The notes under the pieces are model-generated. The model was not told the origin of the DNA and made no database searches. It worked only from the letters and a program-made list of their open reading frames with translations. This document shows positions 1 to 8,712 of a DNA stretch of 64,000 nt, piece by piece. The translations under genes and the position numbers were made by a program. The DNA is from Crossiella sp. S99.2 (lineage in GTDB: Bacteria > Actinomycetota > Actinomycetes > Mycobacteriales > Pseudonocardiaceae). How positions within the stretch are numbered: position 1 is the first letter of the stretch; every line of letters starts with the position of its first letter. Location: positions 124,001-188,000 of the forward strand of contig NZ_JALMDK010000012.1 in assembly GCF_023094165.1 (NCBI RefSeq). The letters run 5' to 3'.

Positions 1-633
1 CTCACGCTCCTCGATGCCTGCCAGACCGCAGGGCAGCGGCGGGTGCGCCTGGACGAACTGGGCGCGGACCTGATCTCGGTCACCGGCCGCAAATGGCTGC
101 GCGGACCACGCGGCACCGGCCTGCTCATCGTCAACCCCGTTGCCGCGCACCGGCTCCGGCCGCCGCTGATCGACCAGCACTCGGCCGACTGGACCGGGCT
201 CGGCCAGTGGACCCTGCGCCCGGACGCCCGCGTGCACGAGCTGTGGGAATACTCGGTGGCCGACCGGCTCGGCCTGATCGCGGCCCTGCGCTACGCCGAG
301 GAGCTGGGCATCGACCACATCCAGGCCGCCGTGGTCGAACGCGCCGAACTGCTGCGCGCCGAACTGTCCGCACTGGCCGGGGTCACCGTGCACGACCTGG
401 GCACCGAACGGGGCGGGATCGTCAGCTTCAGCCTGGCCGGGATGGACGGCATGGACGTCAAGAAAGCCTTGCTGGCCAAGAACATCACCCTGTCCGTCGG
501 CGGACCCACCGGGGCGCTGCTGGACATGACCGCGCGCGGGCTGCGCCAGGTGATCCGGGCCTCGCCGCACTACTTCGTCAGCCACGCCCAGCTCACCCGG
601 TTCGTGGCCGCCGTCGCCGCCCTCACCGGCTGA
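1..633 (+). CDS. Class V PLP-dependent aminotransferase (5' truncated)
   Basis: The frame is already open at base 1, so the N-terminus lies outside the window and about 210 C-terminal residues remain. The family is fold-type I class V aminotransferases (cysteine desulfurase / isopenicillin-N-epimerase group). The visible stretch DACQTAGQ (residues 5-12) should hold the Asp and Gln that contact the cofactor ring, and GRKWLRGPRGTG (about 29-40) the Lys that forms the Schiff base. No mobile Cys loop of the NifS/IscS type is seen in the remaining part, so an epimerase or amine lyase is as likely as a desulfurase. The GTG at base 43 is internal, because conserved catalytic sequence lies before it. 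The gene converges on the S1 protease gene across a strong hairpin. Confidence 0.85.
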   Translation, partial: LTLLDACQTAGQRRVRLDELGADLISVTGRKWLRGPRGTGLLIVNPVAAHRLRPPLIDQHSADWTGLGQWTLRPDARVHELWEYSVADRLGLIAALRYAEELGIDHIQAAVVERAELLRAELSALAGVTVHDLGTERGGIVSFSLAGMDGMDVKKALLAKNITLSVGGPTGALLDMTARGLRQVIRASPHYFVSHAQLTRFVAAVAALTG

Positions 634-639
634 ACGAAC

Positions 640-674
640 GCGGGGCCACCGTCCGAAGTGGACGGTGGCCCCGC
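640..674. terminator. Intrinsic-type hairpin between convergent genes
   Basis: A perfect 15-bp stem (GCGGGGCCACCGTCC and its complement) closes a 5-base loop. It starts seven bases after the aminotransferase stop and lies 19 bases from the end of the protease gene on the other strand. There is no T run, as is usual in high-GC actinobacteria. It can serve transcription from both sides. Confidence 0.7.
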
Positions 675-693
675 GGGTTCAGGCTTGCTTACC

Positions 694-1803
694 TCAGCTG
701 GTCACCAGGCGCAGGCTGTAGGCGCCCAGGATCTCGTTCACCGGCTGGAAGTAGATGATGCCCGCGGCCAGGTCGCCACCGGAGGTGACACCCTGGGCCT
801 GGTTGCCGGAGATGAACGACCCACCCGAGTCACCGCGGTCGGCGCGGGCGTTGGTGCGGGTCAGACCGGTGACGGCGCCCTGCTGGTAGTTCACCGTCTG
901 GTTCTTGGCCTGCACCGAGCCGCAGGTCCAGCTGGTGGTCGAACCCGACTTGCAGATCGAGGCGCCCACCGCGGCCTCAGTGGAGCCCGAGACCCGGACG
1001 GTGCCGCCGCTGTAGTTGTTCACCACACCCTGCGGGGTCCAGTTCGAGTTCACCGCTACCCAGGCGTAGTCGTTGCCGGGGAAGGAAGAACCGCGGAAGG
1101 TGCCCTGCGCGACCTGGTTGAAGCCCTGGGTCGCGGTGCCGGTCTGGCCGCAGTGCCCGGCGGTGACGAACCCGCCCTGCACCGAGAAGCCGACCGAGCA
1201 ACGGCCGCCCATGTAGTAGGCGTCGCCACCGCGGACGTCGTAGAGCGGCTCGTTCTTCGCCGCCGCCTCGACCACGGAGACCGCGCCGCGGTCCACGCCC
1301 GTCTTGGCCACGAAGTCGGCGGCCTTGGCGGCCTGGCCGGGCTGCACGTTGACCACGACGCGGTTGTTGGCCACGTCCACGTACCAGCCGGAGACGTCCG
1401 CGGGCGCCTTGTCCTGGTTGAGCCGGGAGACGACCGAGTCCAGCTTGTTCGCGCTGTGCGCCACGAACTTCGGCTCGGCGCCCGCCGCGCGGACCTCGGC
1501 GGCCTTGGCCTCCTCCGTCACGCCGACGACGAGTTTCGCCTGGCCCGCCGCGAAGTGCGCGCCACCGAAGGAGTCGGCCAGCGCGCTGCGCAGGCTCTGC
1601 TCGACCGTGCCCGCCTTGGCTTCGGCGGCGACCCGCTGTACCGCCTGGTCAGCGGTGAGGCCGAGGTCGTGCTGCATGGCCTCCAGCATCCCCTGGTTCA
1701 GCAGGGGGGAGGACTCGGCGGCGGCCGGCAGGGTGGCCGCCACGGTCGCACCGACCGCGAGCGCGAGTGCGGAGGTCACGATTTTCGTGCGTGCGTTCAT
1801 CAT
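694..1803 (-). CDS. Secreted S1 family serine protease (streptogrisin / alpha-lytic protease type)
   Basis: A predicted extracellular serine endopeptidase of 369 residues. Residues 1-30 form a signal peptide ending near AAAE. Residues about 31-185 are a long propeptide of the alpha-lytic-protease type that assists folding and is then removed. The chymotrypsin-like domain follows. The catalytic triad is visible: His217 in TAGHCG, Asp245 in NDYAW and Ser326 in RGDSGGS. Cys pairs near the His (GGRCS/GHCG) and in SICKSG/WTCGS suggest the usual disulfides. Two ATG codons stand side by side; the first is 8 bases from GGAG and was preferred, the second would shorten the protein by one residue. Longer in-frame starts upstream lack a signal peptide. 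It stands beside three secreted carboxypeptidases, so endo- and exopeptidase may act together on extracellular protein. Confidence 0.93.
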   Translation of the reverse strand: MMNARTKIVTSALALAVGATVAATLPAAAESSPLLNQGMLEAMQHDLGLTADQAVQRVAAEAKAGTVEQSLRSALADSFGGAHFAAGQAKLVVGVTEEAKAAEVRAAGAEPKFVAHSANKLDSVVSRLNQDKAPADVSGWYVDVANNRVVVNVQPGQAAKAADFVAKTGVDRGAVSVVEAAAKNEPLYDVRGGDAYYMGGRCSVGFSVQGGFVTAGHCGQTGTATQGFNQVAQGTFRGSSFPGNDYAWVAVNSNWTPQGVVNNYSGGTVRVSGSTEAAVGASICKSGSTTSWTCGSVQAKNQTVNYQQGAVTGLTRTNARADRGDSGGSFISGNQAQGVTSGGDLAAGIIYFQPVNEILGAYSLRLVTS

Positions 1804-2000
1804 CAGGGTTTCTCCAGTGCAGTGGTTACAGGGGGACCACGCTGGACAACCGGCGGAGAGCTTCTTCGTTGTCCGTGAGATGAACGGTATGGAACCTGCC
1901 GCAAACGTTGGCAGGTCCGATCGTATTGGTGCCACAGCAGTATTGAAGGCGGCCATTCTGTTTAAAGGAGAACTTGCGGTCGGACGCTCCACAAAGGAAA

Positions 2001-2040
2001 GAACCCCCGGTCGCCGGAGAACGGTGGCGACCAGGGGTTC
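2001..2040 (-). terminator. Intrinsic terminator after the first M14 carboxypeptidase gene
   Basis: An imperfect stem (GAACCCC-c-GGTCGCC paired with GGCGACC-a-GGGGTTC) is followed, reading on the minus strand, by the pyrimidine-rich TTCTTTCCTTT. It sits 26 bases past the stop of the upstream minus-strand gene and before the S1 protease promoter region. Confidence 0.7.
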
Positions 2041-2066
2041 CGCTGGGGTTTCCGCGGTTCAGGAGA

Positions 2067-3362
2067 TCAGCAGGTCTTGCCGATCACCCGCGGCACACAG
2101 TCCGCATAGGACAGCATGAGGTCCACCGCGCGGTCGTTGCGAGCAGTCTCACGATTGATCACGGTGTCATTCGGGTAGAAGCCGCCGATGCCGGGGCCGC
2201 CGCCGTACATCTCGAAGGTGTAGGACCAGATCTTGTGTTGCCCCCACATCCAGTCGGTGATGTCGCCGTCGGTGACGTAGAGGTCGCTGCCCTGCTCCGG
2301 TTTGTAGTTGTTGGTCGCCGCCATCTGCCTGCCCAGGGTCTGGAAGGTCCGGGCCTCGTCGGCGTTGAGACCGGGTGCGGTGTCGGCCTTGGTCCAGCCG
2401 AAGGGCCACAGCACCAGTTCGCCGTAGGTGTGGAAGTCGATGTTGGCGGTGATCTGCTGCTTGCCGCCGACCACCCGGGAGTTGACGAAGTTGCTCAGCG
2501 CCCTGGTCTCCGGCGCGGAGAACGCGGACGGGCCGCGGTAGGTCTCACTGCTCGGCGAACCGCTGGAACCGCCGCAGCAGCCCCACTTGTAGCCCCAGTT
2601 GCGGTTGGGGTCGGTGCCCTGGCCCTGCCGGTTCTTGCGCCAGCTGCGGAAGCTGCCGGAGGCGATGTCGTACTCCGCGCCATCGGGGTTGACGCTGGGG
2701 ATCACCCAGATCTCCCTGGTGTCCACGAAGTTCTTGATCGTCGGGTTGCTCGCGTAGTTGTCGGTGAACCGGTTGACGATCTGCAGGCACATCTCCACGG
2801 TCAGGTGCTCGCGGGCGTGCAGGTTGCAGTTGAACAGGACCTCGGGCTCGTTCTCGTCGGTGGCCACGTTGTCGCTGATCTTGATCATCCACAGGTCGCG
2901 GCCCTCGTGCGACTTGCCGATGCTGCGCAGTTGCGCGATCGAGGGGTGATCCGTCTGCGCCTTGCGGATGTTCGCGGTCATCTCCGCGTAGTTGTGGTAC
3001 CCGGCGTAGCCCGACGGGAAGTCGGCGACCCCGAGATCACCGCTGCGGCCCGGGGTGAGGGCCTTCAGCTGCTCCTCGACCGTGCCCTGCGAGGTGAGGC
3101 TGAAGCCCTTGGCGCGCAGGGCTTTGGCCTGTTCGGCGTTGGCGGCCACGGTCATCTTGCCGTGCTGCGCGGAAATCACGTCCACGCCGGTGTTCGCGAC
3201 TTCGGTGCGCGCGTCGGCGGTGTGTGTGCCGCCGATCTCGTACACCACATCACCAGGGGCGGCGGCCTGCGCGGGTGGCGCGCTGACCGAGCCGAGCGGG
3301 AGGAGCAGGGCGAGACCGGCGGCCGCGACCGCGGTCGCGACTCTGCGGCGGATCCGCAACAT
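2067..3362 (-). CDS. Secreted M14 zinc carboxypeptidase with propeptide
   Basis: A predicted extracellular metallocarboxypeptidase of 431 residues that removes C-terminal residues from peptides. Signal peptide 1-34 (ends AQAA); a propeptide of about 75 residues (to about 110) with an inhibitor-like fold; then the M14 domain. Zinc ligands are His182 and Glu185 (LHAREH) and His311 (DFHTYGE). The general base is Glu384 (SYTFEMY). DPNRNWGYKW supplies the Asn-Arg pair that binds the substrate carboxylate. The C-terminus has a CVPRVIGKTC pair likely to form a disulfide. The ATG is 5 bases from GGAG, and the signal peptide begins there; the longer frame upstream is not needed. It is the last of three tandem paralogues on this strand. 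Confidence 0.93.
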   Translation of the reverse strand: MLRIRRRVATAVAAAGLALLLPLGSVSAPPAQAAAPGDVVYEIGGTHTADARTEVANTGVDVISAQHGKMTVAANAEQAKALRAKGFSLTSQGTVEEQLKALTPGRSGDLGVADFPSGYAGYHNYAEMTANIRKAQTDHPSIAQLRSIGKSHEGRDLWMIKISDNVATDENEPEVLFNCNLHAREHLTVEMCLQIVNRFTDNYASNPTIKNFVDTREIWVIPSVNPDGAEYDIASGSFRSWRKNRQGQGTDPNRNWGYKWGCCGGSSGSPSSETYRGPSAFSAPETRALSNFVNSRVVGGKQQITANIDFHTYGELVLWPFGWTKADTAPGLNADEARTFQTLGRQMAATNNYKPEQGSDLYVTDGDITDWMWGQHKIWSYTFEMYGGGPGIGGFYPNDTVINRETARNDRAVDLMLSYADCVPRVIGKTC

Positions 3363-3485
3363 GGTGGCTCCGTTTCTGACAACGTACGCAGGGGTGAGTC
3401 GAGAGTGGTTGCGGGGCAAGGGCTCGGCAACCCGTCGGAAGTCGGTGTCCGAGTTGTCCGAACGTCCCCGCACCGGCGGGAACGA

Positions 3486-4565
3486 TCAGCAGGTGCCGCC
3501 GACGATGCGCGGCACGCAGTCGGCGTAGGTCAGGATCAGGTCGACGGCCTTGTCGTTGCGGGTGGTCTCCCGGCCGATCAGCTCATCCGGCGGGTAGAAG
3601 CCGTACTGGCCGCCGAACATCTCGAAGGTGAAGCTCCAGATCTTGTGCTGGCCCCACATCCAGTCCCGGACCCCGCCGTCGGTGATGTAGAGATCGCTGG
3701 CCTGCTGCGGCTTGTACCCGTTGGTGGCCGCCATCTGGGTGCCGAGTTCCTTGAACGCCTTGAGTTCGGCGGCGTTGAGGCCGGGCGCGGTGTCGTCCTT
3801 GGTGTAGCCGAACGGCCACATGATCAGCTCACCGTAGGTGTGCCAGTCGATGTGCGTGGTGATCTGCTGCCTGCCGCCGACCACCCTGGAGTTGACGAAG
3901 TTGCTGACCGCCTTGGTCTCCGGTGCGGAGAAGGCCGCGGCGCCCCGGTAGGTGTCGCTGCCGCCGGACCCGCTGGAACCGCCGCAGCAGCCCCACTTGT
4001 AGCCCCAGTTGCGGTTGAGGTCGGTGCCGAAGGTGCCGCCGGCGTTGGGCTGGCGGTTCTTCCGCCAGGACCGGTAGGAGCCGGTGGCGATGTCGTACTC
4101 GGAGCCGTCCGGGTTCACGTTGGAGGCGACCCAGATCTCCCTGGTGTCCACGAAATTCTTGATCGCCGGGTCGGTGGCGTAGCCGTCGGTGAGCCGGTTG
4201 ATGATGCGCAGGCACATCTCCACCGTCAGGTGCTCCCGCGCGTGCTGGCTACAGGTGAACAGCACCTCGGGCTCGTTCTCGTCCGTGCCCACGTTGTCGC
4301 TGATCTTGGTCAGCCACAGGTCGCGGTTCTCGTGCGATTTGCCGATGCTGGTGGTGGCGGCCAGTCCGGGGTGATCGGTGCCGATCTTGCGCAGCTCGGC
4401 GCCCAGCTCGGTGAAGTTGTGGTAGCCGGAGTCCGCCGGCGGGAAGTCCATGATCCCGGCCGGGGCGGCCGGCTTGGCGGTGGCGGACAACGGGATCATC
4501 GTGCCCAGGGCGAGGGCGGCGCCCAGTGCGACGGCGAGTCCTCGGGAGAGACGTCTGCGCGACAT
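3486..4565 (-). CDS. Secreted M14 zinc carboxypeptidase lacking the propeptide
   Basis: The middle copy of three tandem paralogues, 359 residues. Signal peptide 1-30 (ends ATA). Mature sequence reaches the catalytic domain almost at once: only about ten residues separate the signal peptide from the conserved DFPPADSGYHNF, whereas both neighbours have 70-80 residues of propeptide there. Zinc ligands His108 and Glu111 (QHAREH) and His242 (DWHTYGE), and catalytic Glu315 (SFTFEMF), are all kept. The terminal Cys pair (CVPRIVGGTC) is kept too. The ATG gives a clean signal peptide; the 22 extra codons upstream do not. It is probably active without the zymogen stage, or it borrows folding help; that is inference. 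Confidence 0.92.
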   Translation of the reverse strand: MSRRRLSRGLAVALGAALALGTMIPLSATAKPAAPAGIMDFPPADSGYHNFTELGAELRKIGTDHPGLAATTSIGKSHENRDLWLTKISDNVGTDENEPEVLFTCSQHAREHLTVEMCLRIINRLTDGYATDPAIKNFVDTREIWVASNVNPDGSEYDIATGSYRSWRKNRQPNAGGTFGTDLNRNWGYKWGCCGGSSGSGGSDTYRGAAAFSAPETKAVSNFVNSRVVGGRQQITTHIDWHTYGELIMWPFGYTKDDTAPGLNAAELKAFKELGTQMAATNGYKPQQASDLYITDGGVRDWMWGQHKIWSFTFEMFGGQYGFYPPDELIGRETTRNDKAVDLILTYADCVPRIVGGTC

Positions 4566-4615
4566 GTGTCCTTCTTCGTTGCGGTGGCAGGGAAAGGTGT
4601 AACGGATATGCCGAA

Positions 4616-4648
4616 TCCGGCCGCCCACCACGGTGTGGGACGGCCGGA
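4616..4648 (-). terminator. Hairpin terminator after the third M14 carboxypeptidase gene
   Basis: TCCGGCCG plus CCCAC pairs with GTGGG plus CGGCCGGA around a six-base loop, with one bulged A. It lies between the end of one paralogue and the start of the next on the minus strand, so the three genes are probably separate transcription units, at least in part. Confidence 0.6.
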
Positions 4649-4666
4649 CCGGACTCGGTCAGCGGG

Positions 4667-5980
4667 TCAGCAGGTCTTGCCGATCACGCGCGGCACGCAG
4701 TCGGCGTAGGTCAGCATGAGGTCGACCGCCCGGTCGTTGCGGCTGGTCTCCCGGTTGATCACCTCATCGGGTGGGTAGAAGCCGCCGCCCCAGATCGAAC
4801 TCGGGAACATCTCGAAGGTGTAGGACCAGATCTTGTGCCTGCCCCACATCCAGTCGATGCTGCTGCCGTCGGTGATGTAGAGGTCGCTGGACTGCTGCGG
4901 CTTGTAGTTGTTGGTCGCCGCCATCTGCCTGCCCAGGGTCTGGAAGGTGCGGGCGTCGTCGGCGGTCAGGCCGGGACCGGTGTCCGCGGTGGTGTAGCCG
5001 TAGGGCCAGAGCACCAGCTCGGAGAAGGTGTGGAAGTCGATGTTGGCGGTGATCTGCTGCTTGCCGCCGACCACCCGGGAGTTCACGAAGTCCCGCAGCC
5101 GCGCGGTCTCCGGCGCGGAGAAGGCCGACGGGCCGCGGTAGGTGTCACTGGAGGTGCTGCCGCTGGAACCGCCGCAGCAGCCCCAGTTGTAGTCCCAGTT
5201 CCGGTTGAGATCGGTGCCGGCGGGGGCCTGCCGGTTCTTCCGCCAGGAGCGGTAGGAGCCGGTGGCCACGTCGTACTCGGAGCCGTCCGGGTTGACGCTG
5301 GGGATCACCCAGATCTCCCGGCTGTCCACAAAGGACTTGATCGCCGGATCGGTGGTGTAGCCGTCGGTGAACCGGTTCACGATCCGCAGGCACATCTCCA
5401 CGGTGAGGTGCTCGCGGGCGTGCTGGTTGCAGTTGAACAGGACCTCGGGCTCGTTCTCGTCGGCAGCCACGTTGTCGCTGATCTTGATCATCCACAGGTC
5501 GCGGTTCTCGTGCGACTTGCCGATGCTGCGCAGTTGCGCGATGCCCGAGTGGTCCGCCTCGGCCTTGCGCAGCTCCGCGGTGACCTCCGCGAAGTTGTGA
5601 TAGGCCGCGTCGGCCGGCGGGAAGTCGGCGATCCCGAGATCACCGTGGCTGCGGTCCCCGTGCTCGCCCGCGGCCCGGAACTCCACCTCGAAGCCCTTGG
5701 CGCGCAGCACCCGCACCTCGGCCTCACTCGCCCGGACGCTCATCACGTCCCCGTCGGCGCCCATGACGTCGATGCCGGTCCGGGCCACCGCGCTGCGGAG
5801 TTCCGGGGTGCCGACCTTGTGCACGAGATAGATCGCCTTGGCCGCGTGCGCGGCCTCGGCCGCCGCGGTGCTCTCGGCGGGACTGGGCGTGGTGGCGCTG
5901 GTCGTCATCGGGGTCGCCAGCAGGAGCGCCGCGCAGGCCGCGGTTGCCGTCGCCAGCAGGGTGCGACGTCTGGTCAACAT
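4667..5980 (-). CDS. Secreted M14 zinc carboxypeptidase with propeptide
   Basis: The first copy in transcription order, 437 residues. Signal peptide 1-29 (TSA cleavage), propeptide to about residue 118, then the M14 domain beginning at DFPPADAAYHNF. Zinc ligands His187 and Glu190 (QHAREH) and His317 (DFHTFSE); catalytic Glu390 (SYTFEMF); substrate-binding DLNRNWDYNW. The end CVPRVIGKTC matches the 2067-3362 paralogue exactly, which suggests recent duplication or conversion between these two. The ATG has GGAGG four bases upstream. An alternative start 75 codons further out would bury the signal peptide and was rejected. Confidence 0.93.
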   Translation of the reverse strand: MLTRRRTLLATATAACAALLLATPMTTSATTPSPAESTAAAEAAHAAKAIYLVHKVGTPELRSAVARTGIDVMGADGDVMSVRASEAEVRVLRAKGFEVEFRAAGEHGDRSHGDLGIADFPPADAAYHNFAEVTAELRKAEADHSGIAQLRSIGKSHENRDLWMIKISDNVAADENEPEVLFNCNQHAREHLTVEMCLRIVNRFTDGYTTDPAIKSFVDSREIWVIPSVNPDGSEYDVATGSYRSWRKNRQAPAGTDLNRNWDYNWGCCGGSSGSTSSDTYRGPSAFSAPETARLRDFVNSRVVGGKQQITANIDFHTFSELVLWPYGYTTADTGPGLTADDARTFQTLGRQMAATNNYKPQQSSDLYITDGSSIDWMWGRHKIWSYTFEMFPSSIWGGGFYPPDEVINRETSRNDRAVDLMLTYADCVPRVIGKTC

Positions 5981-6274
5981 CGTGCCTCCGATCTTTGACG
6001 GAGCGTGATGAGACTTCAGCGTCAGGTAGCCGCGGGTGTGTGGACAACCCGCCCCTCGGCGGGATTGTTCACCAGTTTTGCCCCGGTGACGGGTCGCGGC
6101 CGGTCCGCGGCGGCACCGCGGCGGGCGGGATGATTTCCGTCGGGACGGGCCGCCGGCCGGAATGGATTCAGCGCGGGCCGGGCGAGCCGTGATTACGCGC
6201 ACCACCGGACCAGGCCCGCGCGCGGACCGATTAGGCTGGGTACCTGCGTAAACCGTCTACCACGAGGAACCACG

Positions 6275-7597
6275 ATGCTGCGCCGCACCGACCTCCGAGG
6301 TCGAGTCCCCTCCGCCGCCGAGCTGCGCGCCACCCTGCCGCGCGCCGAGGTCGACGTGGATGCGGTCCTGCATCAGGTCCGGCCGGTGGTGGAGGCGGTG
6401 CGCGCGAGTGGGGTGACCGCGGCGCTGGAGTACACCGAACGCTTCGACGGGGTCCGCCCCGCCGCCATCCGGGTGCCGGTCGAGAAGCTCGGCGAGTCCC
6501 TGACCGCGCTGGACCCGGCGGTGCGCGCGGCGCTGGAGGAGTCGATCCGGCGGGCCACCCTGGTGCACGCCGATCAGCGGCGGGTGGACAAGACCACCCA
6601 GGTGGTGCCCGGCGGCACCGTGACCGAGCGCTGGGTGCCGGTCGGCCGGGTCGGGCTGTACGTGCCCGGCGGGCTCGCCGTCTACCCGTCCAGCGTGATC
6701 ATGAACGTGGTGCCCGCCCAGCAGGCCGGGGTGGAGTCGCTGGTGGTGTGCTCGCCGCCGCAGGCGGAGTTCGGCGGGCTGCCGCACCCGGCGATCCTGG
6801 CCGCCTGCGCGCTGCTCGGGGTCACCGAGGTGTGGGCGGTCGGCGGGGCGCAGGCGATCGCGCTGGCCGCGTACGGCGGCACCGACACCGATGGGTCCGA
6901 GCTGACGCCGGTGGACCTGATCACCGGGCCGGGCAACGTGTACGTGACCGCGGCCAAGCGGCTGCTGCGCGGGCTGGTCGGCATCGACTCCGAGGCCGGG
7001 CCGACCGAGATCGCGGTGCTGGCCGACGAGACCGCCGACCCGGCGCATGTGGCCGCGGACCTGATCAGCCAGGCCGAGCACGACACCCTGGCCGCCAGCG
7101 TGCTGGTCACCACCTCGGTGGAGCTGGCCGAGGCGGTGGACGCCGAACTCGTCCGCCAGGTGGCCGCGACCAAGCACACCGAACGGATCCGGATCGCCCT
7201 GGGCGGCCCGCAGTCCGGCTGCGTGCTGGTGTCCACTGTGGACGACGGCCTGCGGGTGGTGGACGCCTATGCGGCCGAGCACCTGGAGATCCAGACCGTG
7301 GACGCGGCGGCGGTGGCGGCCAGGGTGCGCAACGCCGGGGCGATCTTCGTCGGGGCCTACGCGCCGGTCTCCCTCGGCGACTACTGCGCCGGGTCCAACC
7401 ACGTGCTGCCCACCGGCGGCTGCGCCCGGCACTCCTCCGGGCTGAGCGTGCAGACCTTCCTACGCGGCATCCACGTCATCGACTACAGCGAGCAGGCCCT
7501 GCGCGAGGTCGCCGCCGCGGTGGTCGCGCTGGCCGACGCCGAGGACCTGCCCGCGCACGGCCAGGCCGTCACCGCCCGCTTCGGCGGCGCGTCATGA
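6275..7597 (+). CDS. hisD: Histidinol dehydrogenase
   Basis: Catalyses the last two steps of histidine synthesis, oxidising L-histidinol to L-histidine with NAD; cytosolic zinc enzyme. At 440 residues it has the normal length. The signature around VPGGLAVYPSSVIMN and GPGNVYVTAAKR is clear, and the zinc/catalytic region GSNHVLPTGGCARHSSGLSV is intact. ATG follows GAGGA by six bases. It opens the his cluster: its TGA overlaps the hisC ATG by four bases, so the two are translationally coupled. No attenuator-like leader was found in the 290 bases upstream; a TAGGCT hexamer at about 6231 is a possible -10 element. Confidence 0.97.
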   Translation: MLRRTDLRGRVPSAAELRATLPRAEVDVDAVLHQVRPVVEAVRASGVTAALEYTERFDGVRPAAIRVPVEKLGESLTALDPAVRAALEESIRRATLVHADQRRVDKTTQVVPGGTVTERWVPVGRVGLYVPGGLAVYPSSVIMNVVPAQQAGVESLVVCSPPQAEFGGLPHPAILAACALLGVTEVWAVGGAQAIALAAYGGTDTDGSELTPVDLITGPGNVYVTAAKRLLRGLVGIDSEAGPTEIAVLADETADPAHVAADLISQAEHDTLAASVLVTTSVELAEAVDAELVRQVAATKHTERIRIALGGPQSGCVLVSTVDDGLRVVDAYAAEHLEIQTVDAAAVAARVRNAGAIFVGAYAPVSLGDYCAGSNHVLPTGGCARHSSGLSVQTFLRGIHVIDYSEQALREVAAAVVALADAEDLPAHGQAVTARFGGAS

Positions 7598-8712
7598 GCG
7601 AGATCATCGGCGCCGGGGTGCGCCTGGACGAGCTGCCGCTGCGGGCGGATCTGCGCGGTCGCTCGCCCTACGGGGCGCCGCAGCTGGACGTGCCGGTCCG
7701 GCTCAACACCAACGAGAACCCGTACCCGCCGCCGCCCGAACTCATCGAGGACGTGGCCAGGGCGGCCCGCGCGGCGGCGGAAACCCTGCACCGCTACCCG
7801 GACCGGGACGCGGTCGAACTGCGCACCGCCCTGTCCGCCTACCTCAGCACGGCCACCGGCGTCGGCCTCGGCACCGCGAACCTGTGGGCGGCCAACGGAT
7901 CCAACGAGATCCTGCAACAGATCCTGCAGGCCTTCGGCGGACCGGGCCGCACCGCGGTCGGCTTCGAGCCCTCCTACTCGATGCACCCGATCATCGCCGC
8001 GGGCACCCGCACCGACTGGCTGCCCACCCCGCGCCGGGCCGACTTCACCCTGGACCCGGACGCCGCGGCCGCGGTCATCGCCGAACGCGCGCCGGACGTG
8101 GTGTTCCTGACCAGCCCCAACAATCCCACCGGCGGCTCCATCCCGGCGGCGGACCTGCGCAGGCTGATCGAGGCCGCGCCCGGGATCGTGGTGGTGGACG
8201 AGGCCTACGCCGAGTTCTCCGCGCGGGAGAGCGCGATCGGGCTGCTGGCCGAGTTCGGCGGCAAGCTCATCGTCACCCGCACCATGAGCAAGGCATTCGC
8301 CTTCGCCGGTGGCCGCCTCGGCTACCTGGCCGCCGCGCCCGCCGTGGTGGACGCGCTGCTGCTGGTCCGGCTGCCCTACCACCTGTCCACGCTCACCCAG
8401 GCCGCCGCCACCGCCGCGCTGCGGCACGCCGAGGGCACCCTGGACTCGGTGCACAAGCTCATCGCCGAACGCGAACGCGTGGTGGAATCCTTGGCGGGCC
8501 TGGGATTCCGGGTGGTGCCCAGCGACGCCAACTTCGTCCTCTTCGGACAGTTCGCCGACGCGCCTGCGGCGTGGCGGTCCTATGTGGACCGTGGGGTGCT
8601 GATCAGGGACGTCGGCATCGCCGGGCACCTGCGGGTGACCATCGGCACGCCCGCGGAGAATGACGCCTTCCTTGCCGCGAGCAAGGAGATCTTTGTGGAG
8701 GTGACACAGTGA
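7594..8712 (+). CDS. hisC: Histidinol-phosphate aminotransferase
   Basis: PLP enzyme that transaminates imidazole acetol phosphate with glutamate to give histidinol phosphate. 372 residues, standard length. RLNTNENPYPPPPE near the N-terminus and TSPNNPTGG, DEAYAEFS and the Schiff-base Lys in TMSKAFAFAGGRLGY identify the family. Start overlaps hisD by ATGA; stop overlaps hisB by GTGA, so hisD-C-B are tightly coupled. A second HisC-like gene lies at 59118-60170, but only this one is embedded in the pathway operon. Confidence 0.96.
   Translation: MSEIIGAGVRLDELPLRADLRGRSPYGAPQLDVPVRLNTNENPYPPPPELIEDVARAARAAAETLHRYPDRDAVELRTALSAYLSTATGVGLGTANLWAANGSNEILQQILQAFGGPGRTAVGFEPSYSMHPIIAAGTRTDWLPTPRRADFTLDPDAAAAVIAERAPDVVFLTSPNNPTGGSIPAADLRRLIEAAPGIVVVDEAYAEFSARESAIGLLAEFGGKLIVTRTMSKAFAFAGGRLGYLAAAPAVVDALLLVRLPYHLSTLTQAAATAALRHAEGTLDSVHKLIAERERVVESLAGLGFRVVPSDANFVLFGQFADAPAAWRSYVDRGVLIRDVGIAGHLRVTIGTPAENDAFLAASKEIFVEVTQ

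Noticed and set aside
1974..4709. 911-codon plus-strand frame over the carboxypeptidase genes
   Set aside because: It mirrors three paralogous genes, so it even shows internal repetition, but has no family match and no start signal.
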